A DNA stretch of 64,000 nt from CAVSRC01 sp963781775 (GCA_963781775.1 CAWAHE010000026.1:62001-126000); one strand, 5' to 3'. Shown: positions 25,423-34,878, counted from the stretch's first letter. The notes: a model not told the origin generated them from the letters alone. Made by a program: numbers and translations.

Positions 25423-26703
25423 ATGTCATCGCTTTTGACTAACTCCTCCGCCATGGTCGCTCTGCAGACCCTGCGGACGATCAACATGAACCTCGATCAG
25501 ACCAACAACCGCGTTTCGACGGGTCTGCGCGTCAACACGGCCGCCGACAACTCCGCGTACTGGTCGATCGCCACCACCATCAAGTCGGACAACAGCGCCC
25601 TTGGCGCCGTCCAGGACTCGCTGGGCCTCGGCGCCTCGACGCTGGCCACCACCTACACCGGCCTTGATACCGCCAAGAACCTCCTCAGCGACCTCAAGGA
25701 CCAGCTGACCACGGCGACCGGCGAAAACGTCGACAAGAACAAGGTTCAGCAGTCGATCGACTCGATCAAGGCCCAGCTGAAGGCGGTTGCCGACTCGGCC
25801 TCCTTCTCCGGCGCCAACTGGCTGAGCACCGGCAGCAGCACCGACTTCACCAAGTCGATCGTGTCCTCGCTGTCGCGCGACTCAAACAACCTGCTGACGA
25901 TCGGCACAATTGACGTGGACATCACCAACACGCGCCTCTACGGCAACGGCACCACCCAGGTCGGCATCCTCGACAAGACGATCGACCTCAACACCTACAC
26001 CGCGGACAGCGGCACGGCGGCGACTGTTGAGACCAGCGCAGTCACCATCGGCGCCGACAACGTGCTGTCGTTCCAGGTCTCCAAGAACGGTGGACCGAAC
26101 ATCAATGTCGACATTTCCGTTGCGACGCTCGCCGCCGCGGGTCTGTCGGACACCACCATCCGAAGCAACAACGACCTTAAGGCTGTTCTGACCCAGGCCC
26201 TGTCTGACTCCGGCATTTCCGGCATCGGTGTCTCGGTCGATGCTTCGGACCACGTCATCTTCTCGTCGATCGACGACTTCACGATCAGCGGTGCCACGGC
26301 GGCCGGCACAACTCCTCCTGCGGTCACGGCCCTCGGCCTCAATGCCTCGGCCCTAACCACATCGGCCGCTGCCACAGGTGCCACCAGTGTCGCCGCAATC
26401 AACATTACGAGCGCCGACTCCGACACCGTCCAGAGCTACCTCCGTGTGGTTGACCAGGCCCTATCGGAAGTCACCAGTGCCGCGTCGGGCATCGGTGCCA
26501 GTCAGAACCGCGTCACGTCGCAGCAGACCTTCGTGAAGGCGCTCATCGACTCCAACACTTCGGCCGTCGGCACCCTCGTTGATGCCAACATGGAAGAGGA
26601 ATCGACCAAGCTGAAGGCCCTGCAGACCCAGCAGCAGCTGGCCGTGCAGTCGCTGGCGATCGCCAACAACAGCACGCAGAACATCCTGGTTCTGTTCCGC
26701 TAA
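25423..26703 (+). CDS. fliC: Flagellin (single filament gene)
   Basis: 426 residues from ATG at 25423, preceded by AAAGGGA; the frame is open from 25372, but that start lies inside the leader hairpin. The D0/D1 helices are conserved at both ends: SLLTNSSAMVALQTLRTINM and NRVSTGLRVNTAADNSAYWS at the N-terminus, QTQQQLAVQSLAIANNSTQN and ILVLFR at the C-terminus. The middle (about 165-345) is a Thr/Ala/Ser-rich variable domain. It is monocistronic, with its own leader and a strong terminator. It is the only flagellin in the window. Confidence 0.96.
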   Translation: MSSLLTNSSAMVALQTLRTINMNLDQTNNRVSTGLRVNTAADNSAYWSIATTIKSDNSALGAVQDSLGLGASTLATTYTGLDTAKNLLSDLKDQLTTATGENVDKNKVQQSIDSIKAQLKAVADSASFSGANWLSTGSSTDFTKSIVSSLSRDSNNLLTIGTIDVDITNTRLYGNGTTQVGILDKTIDLNTYTADSGTAATVETSAVTIGADNVLSFQVSKNGGPNINVDISVATLAAAGLSDTTIRSNNDLKAVLTQALSDSGISGIGVSVDASDHVIFSSIDDFTISGATAAGTTPPAVTALGLNASALTTSAAATGATSVAAINITSADSDTVQSYLRVVDQALSEVTSAASGIGASQNRVTSQQTFVKALIDSNTSAVGTLVDANMEEESTKLKALQTQQQLAVQSLAIANNSTQNILVLFR

Positions 26704-26748
26704 TCGGCGTTTCGGGCCGCTAGCGCGGCTCGACCGAGCAAGATTTGG

Positions 26749-26786
26749 AAGGGCCGCGTCTCCCCGACGCGGCCCTTTTCTTTTTA
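26749..26786 (+). terminator. Intrinsic terminator after flagellin
   Basis: A perfect 12-base stem (AAGGGCCGCGTC / GACGCGGCCCTT) with a TCCCC loop is followed by TTCTTTTT. It is the strongest rho-independent terminator visible in the window and separates the flagellin from the fliF operon. Confidence 0.93.
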
Positions 26787-26794
26787 ACTGCAAT

Positions 26795-26805
26795 CCTCAG
26801 GCAAG
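26795..26805 (+). promoter_or_regulatory. Candidate flagellar control motif before fliF
   Basis: Reads CCTCAGGCAAG immediately after the flagellin terminator and 123 bases before the fliF ATG. In Brucella the FtcR regulator binds upstream of fliF, so this is a good candidate FtcR site. Confidence 0.5.
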
Positions 26806-26928
26806 ATTGGCGGTGGAGATTGGTGGCGAGCAGGTGTCGAACGCTCTCGCCCGGGTACGCGCCTGTGCGGCTGCCCTTGTGCAGCCGGTCGTATTTCCCC
26901 GGGCGCGCAAACGGGAGCGCAGCCGCCG

Positions 26929-28569
26929 ATGGGGCGCGACGCCTTGGAAAGATTGTGGACCAGCATCGCGGGCCTTGGCGCCCGTCGTCTGATCGCGCTC
27001 GCCGTAGTCGGCATCGGCGTGATGGCGCTCCTCGGAGTCGGCGCCTACTATCTGAGCCGGCCGCAACAGGATGTCCTCTACAGTGGTTTGACGCGTGACG
27101 ACGTCGGGCGCATCGGTTCGGCGCTGAAGGACGCCGGCATCGACTTCGACGTCGCGGCCGATGGTACCACCGTCACCGTGAACTACGGCGACACGGCGCG
27201 GGCCCGCATGCTGCTTGCCGAGAAGGGCCTGCCACAGAGCGCCAACTCCGGCTACGACCTCTTCGATCAGGTTGGCTCGTTCGGCCTGACATCGTTCATG
27301 CAGAACGTCACCAAGACGCGCGCCCTCGAAGGCGAGCTCGCGCGCACCATCCAGAGCATGGACGGCATCAAGGCGGCGCGGGTCCATCTGGTGCTTACCG
27401 ATCACAGTTCGTTCCGAAACGAACAGCAGCAGGCCTCGGCGTCGGTGGTCATTCGCACCGAAATGCCGACCGACACCGGCCCGGCTCAGGCCATCCGCCA
27501 CCTGGTTGCCGCCGCCGTGCCTGGCCTCAAGGTCGACAACGTCACAGTCCTTAACACCGAGGGCACCGTGCTCGCCTCCGGCGACGACATCGAAAGCGCC
27601 TCGGCCGGCAAGATGGCGACCGTCGAGCAGACCGTGAACCGCGAGATCGAGGACAAGGTCAGGCGAACGCTCACGCCCTATCTCGGCATCGGCAATTTCC
27701 AGGTCAGCATCGTGACCCGCCTGAATCTCGATCGTTCGACGACCAACGAGGTGATCTACGATCCGAGTTCGCGCGTCGAGCGTTCGGTGCGCACCGTCAA
27801 GGAAAATGCCCAGGCGCAGAATTCCACCGCCGATGCCGCCGCCTCGGCGCAGGAGAACCTGCCCACCCAGAAATCCGCCGGCGAGACCGCCAAGAACTCC
27901 AACGAGGCCAATGACCGCCGCGAAGAGCTGACCAACTACGAGGTTTCCTCGCGCACCGTCGAGACCGCCCATGACGGCTTCAAGATCGAGCAGATTTCGA
28001 TTGCCGTGCTCGTCAACAAGCATCAACTGGACACGATCGCCGGAAAGGGCGCCGATGCGCTTCCCGTCGAGCACCAGATGATGGACATCGAGCAGCTCGT
28101 TGGCGCGGCCGCCGGCTACAACAAGGATCGCGGCGATCAGCTCAAGGTCGCGGCCGTGGATTTCGTCAGCGACGCACCGCAGGAAATCCCTGAGCCGAGT
28201 CTGTTCAACACGCTCGCGGCTCAGGTCGGATATTTCGCCAATTCGCTGGCGCTCGTCGTCGTCGCGCTGATCGCGATCATGCTCGGCCTGCGGCCAGCCA
28301 TCAAGGCGATCATGTCGCAGCCGGCGTCGGGCGGCAGCCCGGCGATGACGCCCGAAGTCGCCATCGAGGCGATGCACGCTCCGTCCATCGCTCAGGCCAT
28401 GGGGTCGCCGCAGCAGATGGGTGAGGAGCCCAACCTCAATCTGATCGAGGATGTGACCAAACGCATGAACCGCTCGCCGCAGAAGCGGCTGGAGCAGATC
28501 GTCGAGTACGACGAGGCGCAGGCTGCAGCCATCCTGCGTCAGTGGCTGCACCAGGATGAGGCCGCCTGA
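26929..28569 (+). CDS. fliF: Flagellar MS-ring protein FliF
   Basis: 546 residues. Two membrane segments bracket the periplasmic part (residues about 20-42 and 428-450). The N-terminal ring-building motif reads QQDVLYSGLTRDDVGRIGSA; later YDLFDQVGSFGLTSFMQNV and RALEGELARTIQSMDGIKAA are family signatures. The cytoplasmic tail binds FliG. It heads the run fliF-fliH-like-motB-motC-fliK. Confidence 0.97.
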   Translation: MGRDALERLWTSIAGLGARRLIALAVVGIGVMALLGVGAYYLSRPQQDVLYSGLTRDDVGRIGSALKDAGIDFDVAADGTTVTVNYGDTARARMLLAEKGLPQSANSGYDLFDQVGSFGLTSFMQNVTKTRALEGELARTIQSMDGIKAARVHLVLTDHSSFRNEQQQASASVVIRTEMPTDTGPAQAIRHLVAAAVPGLKVDNVTVLNTEGTVLASGDDIESASAGKMATVEQTVNREIEDKVRRTLTPYLGIGNFQVSIVTRLNLDRSTTNEVIYDPSSRVERSVRTVKENAQAQNSTADAAASAQENLPTQKSAGETAKNSNEANDRREELTNYEVSSRTVETAHDGFKIEQISIAVLVNKHQLDTIAGKGADALPVEHQMMDIEQLVGAAAGYNKDRGDQLKVAAVDFVSDAPQEIPEPSLFNTLAAQVGYFANSLALVVVALIAIMLGLRPAIKAIMSQPASGGSPAMTPEVAIEAMHAPSIAQAMGSPQQMGEEPNLNLIEDVTKRMNRSPQKRLEQIVEYDEAQAAAILRQWLHQDEAA

Positions 28570-29192
28570 TGACGGTGGCGGCCGGGTACAGGCTTCCCGT
28601 CTTCAGCGGCAGCGCCTTTCCGGAGTTCGGTCCGGGAACCGGCTTTCGGCCTCTGGTCGAGCCACCGGCGAAGCCGCTTGAAGACCGGTTGCCCGAGGAA
28701 ATGACCGCCGTCGAGCGCGCGCTTGTCGAGGCGCGGTCCGAATTCGAGGCCGTCCGCGCCGCCGACCAGGCGGAGTTCGAGCGCCGCCTTGAGGAACGCG
28801 AGCAGCAGGCGCTCGCAACCATCGCCGATGCGCTCTCCGGGCAACTGACCGCGGGGCTTGACCGCATCGAGGCGGTGATCGCGCAGCACGCAGCCCGCGT
28901 GCTCGCCGGCTTTCTGCGTGGGGCCGTGCGCGAGCGGGCACTCGCTGACTTATCGGAAACCGTCGGAGGCCTCTTGGTCGGCGGCGGCGCTGCACGCGTC
29001 AAGGTCGCAGGCCCGGCGGCGCTACTGGAACGCCTGAAGTCAATCGCCAATCCCGGTGCCGCGTCGATCGAGTTCACGGAGCACGACGCGGCTGAGGTGA
29101 CCGTCGCCATCGACGAAACGGTAGTGGAGACGAATATCGGCGCCTGGATGGAGCGGGTCGATTCCGCGACCCGGGGCGAAGCCGATGGCTGA
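28569..29192 (+). CDS. fliH: FliH-like export ATPase regulator
   Basis: 207 residues. It starts on the last base of fliF. A Pro-rich N-terminus is followed by a long helix (VERALVEARSEFEAVRAADQ, then EFERRLEEREQQALATIADA) and a C-terminal alpha/beta domain. This is the FliH/SctL layout: an extended coiled coil that holds FliI. Sequence similarity is weak, as usual for FliH, so the call leans on architecture and on its place right after fliF. Confidence 0.65.
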   Translation: MTVAAGYRLPVFSGSAFPEFGPGTGFRPLVEPPAKPLEDRLPEEMTAVERALVEARSEFEAVRAADQAEFERRLEEREQQALATIADALSGQLTAGLDRIEAVIAQHAARVLAGFLRGAVRERALADLSETVGGLLVGGGAARVKVAGPAALLERLKSIANPGAASIEFTEHDAAEVTVAIDETVVETNIGAWMERVDSATRGEADG

Positions 29193-30633
29193 ACACGCCC
29201 AAGAGCTTATCATCATCCGTCGCGCCGAGGAGGAGGAGCACGAGCATCACAGCTCGGCATGGAAAGTCGCGCACGCCGATTTCATGACGGCGATGATGGC
29301 CTTCTTCCTGATCATGTGGCTCATCAACGTCACCGACGATAACGTCCGCAAGGGCATCGCCCAGTACTTCAATCCGATCCACATGTCGCAGGGTTCGACC
29401 GAACTGAAGGGCCTCAGCAAGGTCGACCCCGGCAAGGACGCCGCGCCAACAAAAAGCCACGGCGAAACGCCGTTACCCGGAGCATCGATCAACCTGATCG
29501 AACTAACGCCAGGGCACGCCGATTCCAAATCGGTAAGCCCCGAAGATGCCGCCAATACCCTGAAGGCGGTGGCGGAGGCCGCAGCCAAGCTGGCCGCCGC
29601 CGCGGACAAGGCAGGCGACAAGGCCGGCACGGCAGGAGACAAGTCCGGCGCTGCTGCGGAGGGCGACAAGTCCGCGCCCGGCACATCGTCGTTGAGCGCG
29701 ATCGACGACGCGGCGGCTGCACTGGAAGCTGGCAACGGTAAGGGGGATCAGGCCGCGTTTCAGGATCCCTATGCGATCCTTGCCAAGCTGGCGGCGCAAT
29801 ACGCAACCAGCCACCCGACGAGCGCCAATGCGACCGAGGGCGATTCCCGCGATGTCGGCGTCGCAGGTGGCGACATCGACCGCGATCCGTTCGATCCGAC
29901 CTATTGGCAACTGGCGGCGCTGCCTCCGGCACGGACGGACAAGCCCGGCGCTCCCGGCTCGGCGGCCGGCGTGTCGGATCAGGCAATTCCGGACGCCGCC
30001 GCCTCGCAGTCCGCCACGCCTGACGCGAAGGCTCCCGCTGACGCGTCTCCACCCGCGCAAACCGTTCGACACGTCGAACCGCCCGCGGTCGCGAAGGCCG
30101 CCCCAGCGAACCCCCCCGTCACGGCGGACGCGAAAGCGGATAACAAAAATGAGCTGCCGGCCGAAACGGTCGCGCGCTCGCAGGCCATCGCCGCTGACAT
30201 TGCCAAATCCGTCCAGGGTGTCATGGCCGCCGATGCCTCGCCCGATATTGCCGTCATGGCGACCAGGGAAGGCGTTGTAGTCAGTCTCACCGACGACGCC
30301 GTCTATTCCATGTTCCCGGTCGGCTCGGCAGTCCCCGATGCCAAGACCGTCGTCCTCATCGACGGCATCGCCAAGGCGCTGTCCTCGCGCCCCGGCCAGA
30401 TCGTGATCCGCGGCTACACAGATGGCCGCCCGTTCCATTCGGCCGACTACGACAATTGGCGCCTGTCAGCGGCGCGCGCCCACATGGCCTATTACATGCT
30501 GACGCGCAGCGGGCTCGATGAAAACCGGGTGGTGTCCATCGAAGGGCACGCCGACCGCGTGCTGAAGAATACCAAGGACCCCTTCGCTGCCGAGAATCGC
30601 CGGATCGAAATCCTGCTGAGGGAGACTCCGTGA
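29185..30633 (+). CDS. motB: Flagellar motor stator protein MotB
   Basis: 482 residues. The single membrane helix holds the proton-binding Asp32 in WKVAHADFMTAMMAFFLIMW. A very long Ala/Asp/Pro-rich linker (about residues 75-340) follows, then the OmpA-like peptidoglycan-binding domain with IVIRGYTDGRPFHSADYDNW and GLDENRVVSIEGHADRVL. The linker makes it much longer than the 308-residue enterobacterial MotB and is typical of the MotC-dependent motors of Hyphomicrobiales. It overlaps fliH by 8 bases. Confidence 0.95.
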   Translation: MAEHAQELIIIRRAEEEEHEHHSSAWKVAHADFMTAMMAFFLIMWLINVTDDNVRKGIAQYFNPIHMSQGSTELKGLSKVDPGKDAAPTKSHGETPLPGASINLIELTPGHADSKSVSPEDAANTLKAVAEAAAKLAAAADKAGDKAGTAGDKSGAAAEGDKSAPGTSSLSAIDDAAAALEAGNGKGDQAAFQDPYAILAKLAAQYATSHPTSANATEGDSRDVGVAGGDIDRDPFDPTYWQLAALPPARTDKPGAPGSAAGVSDQAIPDAAASQSATPDAKAPADASPPAQTVRHVEPPAVAKAAPANPPVTADAKADNKNELPAETVARSQAIAADIAKSVQGVMAADASPDIAVMATREGVVVSLTDDAVYSMFPVGSAVPDAKTVVLIDGIAKALSSRPGQIVIRGYTDGRPFHSADYDNWRLSAARAHMAYYMLTRSGLDENRVVSIEGHADRVLKNTKDPFAAENRRIEILLRETP

Positions 30634-32438
30634 TGGCGCGCTCGTCCCTGATCGCCTTCGCGGCACTGACGCTCGTATGCGCCGGTCGCGCCCACGCCGA
30701 CCCGCTTCAGATCACGCCGCCGGTGGCGCAATCCAAGCCTCTCGATTTCGTGGCGCAGCTTTTCGGTGGCCCGCCCCAGCCGCAAACGCTGCCGCCGGCT
30801 CAGACGCAGCCCCAACCGCAGCCGGAAGCGCCGCTCGGCGCCCCGCCCCCGATAGCGACCGCCGCGCCGATCAGCCTGCTGCCGCCGGCAGCCGCGCCCG
30901 CCGCCGAGCATCGGTCTTTGCCGCGCCGCATTGCTTCGACGGCTGCGGTGCCCATGCCGCACCTGCGACCCGCATTCCAGCCGGTTATCGCCGCTCTCCC
31001 GAAGGCGACTCCGCCGATCGTTGCGTCAGTCGTATCGCCCGGTATCGGCAGTGAGATCACCGGGTCCATCGAGTTGCTGGCGCCACCATCGGAGCCGGCG
31101 AAGCCGCCCACGCCGCCGCCATTCGAGCCGCCGCCCGTCGTGCAAGCGCCCGCCGCGAGCGTGCAGGTCGCCATGATACCGGAGTCGGACGGGCTGCTCG
31201 GCGATCCGTCCGAATACCTGGTTGGCCGAGCCGACGAACTGGCGCCAAATGCGCCCGCCCCGGCCGGCATCGACGCGCCAAACGCCTCCCTGTACCGGCT
31301 GCGAGATACCGCCGGCGGCGCGGCGCCATCGCCGCTCACCAGCAGCGCGCCGTTCGAGCTCGTGCGTACCCTGCAATCGCTTCAGGATCGCATGGCCCAG
31401 GGCGACATTCCGGCTGTGAACGCTCAGCACGCATTGCGAACCGAAATCGACCGCGTCTTCGCCGCCGCCGCCCCGGCGGTCTGGCAGGATCGTCGCAATG
31501 CCGCAGCCGCAGTGACATACGTCCTCAGCGGCGGTTCGCCGGAAATCCTCACTAAACTTGCGAAGCTCGACCCGAAGCCGGCGATTGACGACAAGCTGGT
31601 CAAGGGCGTCCTTGCCTACGCCAGCGGGCATCCCGACGTGGCCGCGCCGTTGCTCGCCGATGTTGACCCGACCTCACTGCCCGCAAGCATGGCCGGGCAG
31701 GTCGCCATCGCCCAGTCGGCCTTGGTCGTGCGCGCCGATCCGGCCAAGGCGATGAAGCTTCTGGCGGTGGCGCGGCTTCTCGCGCCCGGCACACTGGTCG
31801 AGGAGGCGGCCATCCGCCGTCAGTTGCTTGTCGCCGACCAGCAGAGGGACGAGGAGGGCGTCCAGTCGCTCGCTCGTCAATATCTCGATCGCTTCCGCCA
31901 CTCCATCTACGCGGGAAATTTCAGGGCGCGATTTGCCTCCGCGCTCAGCCACATGAAAGCGATCGACCGCGAGGATCAGTTCTCGCGGCTCGACGACATG
32001 CTGGCGATGGTCGAACCGGACGCGCGCTGCGAGCTGTATCTGACCGTCGCGCTGGCGTCGGCGATGAATAGCCGCCTGACCGCGGCGAAGCTCGCGGCCG
32101 AAAGGGCGAGCGGTCTGGCGCTCGCCGGTTCCGTACAGGAAGCGCGCGCGCGCCTCTATCATGCCGCCGCGCTCGCCGCGATGCCGGAGCTGGTCGACAA
32201 GGCCGCGAGCGACCTGGCCGGGCTCGACCGCCGGCTCCTGTCCGCCTCCGATCAGGCGCTCTATGGGGTCGTCGACGCGACGATCCATGGCGTGGTTTCT
32301 GCGACCGAACGCGATGAGATCAAGTCCGCGACCGCCGAGCCCCTGGGCGACGGCGCGGTGCAGGACGACGGCCCGGTGATGAAGAAGGCACGCGACGCGC
32401 TGGAAGCAACCAAGACCCTGATCGCATCGGCAAAATGA
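30633..32438 (+). CDS. motC: Periplasmic motility protein MotC
   Basis: 601 residues from ATG at 30633 (a GTG at 30630 is the alternative). A signal peptide (SLIAFAALTLVCAGRAHA) leads a Pro-rich region up to about residue 200. The rest is helical and repeat-like, for example RTLQSLQDRMAQGDIPAVNA and LAKLDPKPAIDDKLVKGVLA. In Sinorhizobium MotC binds MotB in the periplasm and is required for rotation. Its start overlaps the motB stop, and its proposed chaperone MotE is at 22570. Confidence 0.9.
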   Translation: MARSSLIAFAALTLVCAGRAHADPLQITPPVAQSKPLDFVAQLFGGPPQPQTLPPAQTQPQPQPEAPLGAPPPIATAAPISLLPPAAAPAAEHRSLPRRIASTAAVPMPHLRPAFQPVIAALPKATPPIVASVVSPGIGSEITGSIELLAPPSEPAKPPTPPPFEPPPVVQAPAASVQVAMIPESDGLLGDPSEYLVGRADELAPNAPAPAGIDAPNASLYRLRDTAGGAAPSPLTSSAPFELVRTLQSLQDRMAQGDIPAVNAQHALRTEIDRVFAAAAPAVWQDRRNAAAAVTYVLSGGSPEILTKLAKLDPKPAIDDKLVKGVLAYASGHPDVAAPLLADVDPTSLPASMAGQVAIAQSALVVRADPAKAMKLLAVARLLAPGTLVEEAAIRRQLLVADQQRDEEGVQSLARQYLDRFRHSIYAGNFRARFASALSHMKAIDREDQFSRLDDMLAMVEPDARCELYLTVALASAMNSRLTAAKLAAERASGLALAGSVQEARARLYHAAALAAMPELVDKAASDLAGLDRRLLSASDQALYGVVDATIHGVVSATERDEIKSATAEPLGDGAVQDDGPVMKKARDALEATKTLIASAK

Positions 32439-34240
32439 ACATTTCCCCGAACCCGCAAATCGACGGAGATTCCGGAAGGACCGGAGCCCGTGCGCAACCG
32501 GCCGGCGGTGAGCCGAACGCGGCCAAGGGCGTCTTCCGCGCGCTCCTCGAGCAAATGGGGCTTTTGACCAACGGCCGGTCCGGGCAGGCGTCCCAGCAAG
32601 CATCCGACGACGACGGCGGTGCCAATAGCGACGGCACGCAGCGACGTCAGATGCCCGTTCGCGGATTTAGCCGGGCGCCGGAACCGTCGGGTGACGACAA
32701 GGATGCCGACGCCGCGGATGGCGCGGCCGCCGCATTGGCCGCGACTCGTTCCGCGCAGGCGATCCTCGATGCCGCCGCCGGTCAGGATGCGAAATCTGCT
32801 TCCGATTTCGGTGCCGACCAGGAAAGCCTTCCGGCTAAAGGCGCGGGCTTTCGCTCGATCCCGACCATGTTTCCTTTCGTGCCACCCGGCCGCGGTGTGC
32901 CACGCGCGGAGAGCCGGCAAGCCGAGCCCGTCCTCGACGCGCCGACCGAGCCGGCCAACGTCGATGGGGACCCTGCGGTCCTGCCCGCTGGCCCGCCGGC
33001 ACGCGCCGAGCGAAACACCGCGCCGGCGGTCGCCAGCGATCTTTCCCCGAAGCAACCGCACGCGGGCTTGTCCACCCCGGCGGCTCCCGACTCCGTGACG
33101 CTGGATCAAGCCGCGACCCCACCGCCGGCGCCTGACGAAGCGGTGCGAGGCAAACCCGCGATCGCCATCAGCGTCACGCGCCGCGAGACGCACTACGCGC
33201 CCTTCACGCGGATCGCCGTCCCCTGGCGTGAGCAGGCGTCGTCCGAGGGTTCGGGCCCCAAGGTCGAGCAACGGTCTCAGGTCTCGACCGATGCCGACCT
33301 GACCCGTTCCATGGCGCCGGCGCGCCCCACTGTTCCTCCCGCGCCATTGGCAATTGCGACGATCGAGGGGGCACCACAGGGCAGTCCGTCGATCGCTCGC
33401 GCCGGCCGGGACATGGCGCTCGCGAGCGGCGAACCGCTCATGCCGGTTACCGAAGAAACCCCGAGCAAGCCTGGTCGCGCTGGGACCAACGAATTGTCCG
33501 AGGCCGACCCGGAAGTCGACGTCGAAATCCGACCGGTCATTGAGAAGCCGGAGAGAGAAGGGCAGGGATCGGCTTCGCGCAATGCCGTCCGTTCGGCAAC
33601 CGATAGATCGCCTGGCGACCCACATCGAATTCAGGTCGTCGCCGCGCAGCCATCGCCCGGTGGGGCCGGACAGGCTTCGACCGCACCGCTAATCCACGGT
33701 GTCGCGACTTCTATCGCCAACACGCTTAATCCACCGGGGAATTCTTCATCGGCTCCGTCGCCCGTTGCCCTGGCGCCGGTCGAGGTGCCCGCCACCGGCC
33801 CCATGCGCACGATCGCCATCACGCTCGATACGGCCGACCACGGCGCCCTCGATATTCGCATGACGCTCAAGGGGCGCGCGCTGACCGTCCATCTGAAAGC
33901 CGACCGCGCCGAAACCGCCGATGCCCTTACACGCGACAAGGCGAGCCTCCACGACTTGCTTCATCGCGCCGGCTACGACGCCGATATCGTGAAGATCGAC
34001 CGGCGCGACGCGCAGGCGCTGCCCATTGCCGACCCGGCGCGCGCGCAGCAGCAGCAACTCGGTGGCTCGATGGGCAATCCGCTTCCCGGCCAAACCGGCG
34101 GCGAGCGCCATGCGCCGCCATCCGAGTCGGGCGCGCGGACGTCGAACGACCAGGAAGGCTTCACCCTCGCCGGTGATCAGCAGGAACCCCATGAAATACG
34201 CAGCTCTAGTGATCGCGGCGCTGGCCGTCTTTACGTTTAG
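32435..34240 (+). CDS. fliK: Flagellar hook-length control protein FliK
   Basis: 601 residues, mostly low-complexity Ala/Pro/Ser/Asp-rich sequence as expected of a secreted molecular ruler. The folded C-terminal domain (residues about 450-530) shows TIAITLDTADHGALDIRMTL then LTVHLKADRAETADALTRDK and ASLHDLLHRAGYD. In Sinorhizobium the gene at this place, after motC, was first named motD and later recognised as fliK. The start overlaps motC by 4 bases and its end overlaps the transglycosylase by 50 bases. Confidence 0.85.
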   Translation: MNISPNPQIDGDSGRTGARAQPAGGEPNAAKGVFRALLEQMGLLTNGRSGQASQQASDDDGGANSDGTQRRQMPVRGFSRAPEPSGDDKDADAADGAAAALAATRSAQAILDAAAGQDAKSASDFGADQESLPAKGAGFRSIPTMFPFVPPGRGVPRAESRQAEPVLDAPTEPANVDGDPAVLPAGPPARAERNTAPAVASDLSPKQPHAGLSTPAAPDSVTLDQAATPPPAPDEAVRGKPAIAISVTRRETHYAPFTRIAVPWREQASSEGSGPKVEQRSQVSTDADLTRSMAPARPTVPPAPLAIATIEGAPQGSPSIARAGRDMALASGEPLMPVTEETPSKPGRAGTNELSEADPEVDVEIRPVIEKPEREGQGSASRNAVRSATDRSPGDPHRIQVVAAQPSPGGAGQASTAPLIHGVATSIANTLNPPGNSSSAPSPVALAPVEVPATGPMRTIAITLDTADHGALDIRMTLKGRALTVHLKADRAETADALTRDKASLHDLLHRAGYDADIVKIDRRDAQALPIADPARAQQQQLGGSMGNPLPGQTGGERHAPPSESGARTSNDQEGFTLAGDQQEPHEIRSSSDRGAGRLYV

Positions 34241-34751
34241 CCGTGCCGCCGTCGCGGCTGCGGCCAATCCGTGCGAAGGCGAGATGCGCGTCGCCGCGGC
34301 GAAATACGACATTCCGCTCGGCGTGCTCTACGCGGTCGGCCTGACCGAGTCCGGCCACAAGGAGTCGCTCCAGCCGCTTGCCATGAACATCGGCGGCGCG
34401 CCCTATTTCGCGACGAGCCTCGATGACGCCGTTCGCCACTTCACCGACGCGCAGGCCAAGGGCATCAAGCTGATCGACATCGGCTGCATGCAGATCAATC
34501 ACTACTTCCACGCCGAGCATTTTGCGTCGCTCGCCCGCATGTTCGAGCCCCATGCGAATGTCGACTATGCCGCTCGCTTCCTGACGACGCTGCGCAAGCA
34601 GGAGGGCAGCTGGACGCTCGCCGTCGCCCGATATCACGCCGGCCCCAACAACAATCCGGCCCAGAAGCAGTACGTCTGCACCGTCATCACCAACATGGTG
34701 GCGACGGGTTTTGGCAGTTGGACCGACCAGGCGCGCGCTTTCTGCCAGTGA
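34191..34751 (+). CDS. SLT-type lytic transglycosylase, likely for flagellar rod passage
   Basis: 186 residues from ATG at 34191, which gives a clean signal peptide (KYAALVIAALAVFTFSRAAVA). The SLT domain has the catalytic Glu53 in YAVGLTESGHK, followed by GCMQINHYFH and the C-terminal AVARYHAGPNNNP motif. It cleaves peptidoglycan glycan strands. FlgJ here lacks a muramidase domain, so this enzyme probably opens the wall for the rod, as SltF does in Rhodobacter. The first 50 bases lie inside the end of fliK in another frame. Confidence 0.88.
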   Translation: MKYAALVIAALAVFTFSRAAVAAAANPCEGEMRVAAAKYDIPLGVLYAVGLTESGHKESLQPLAMNIGGAPYFATSLDDAVRHFTDAQAKGIKLIDIGCMQINHYFHAEHFASLARMFEPHANVDYAARFLTTLRKQEGSWTLAVARYHAGPNNNPAQKQYVCTVITNMVATGFGSWTDQARAFCQ

Positions 34752-34878
34752 CCCCCGCGTGGTTAACGGTGTCTTGCGCCGAAAGCTGCAATTGTCGCCT
34801 CCGTTCTCGCCGATCCTTCATCGTCGTGCGCTAGTCTGCCCATGAGTTCAGTGCCATGGGGCGGGTGGGCGTACGGAC

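Noticed and set aside
26807..26992. Small plus-strand open frame upstream of fliF
   Set aside because: It overlaps the fliF start in another frame, has no ribosome site and no similarity to a known small flagellar protein.
26797..28551. Minus-strand open frame of 584 codons opposite fliF
   Set aside because: It mirrors fliF codon for codon and has the composition typical of an antisense frame in high-GC genes; no domain is visible.
34770..34785. CTTGCGCCGAAAGC before cheY as a motif copy
   Set aside because: It has an extra base relative to the consensus and points away from cheY.
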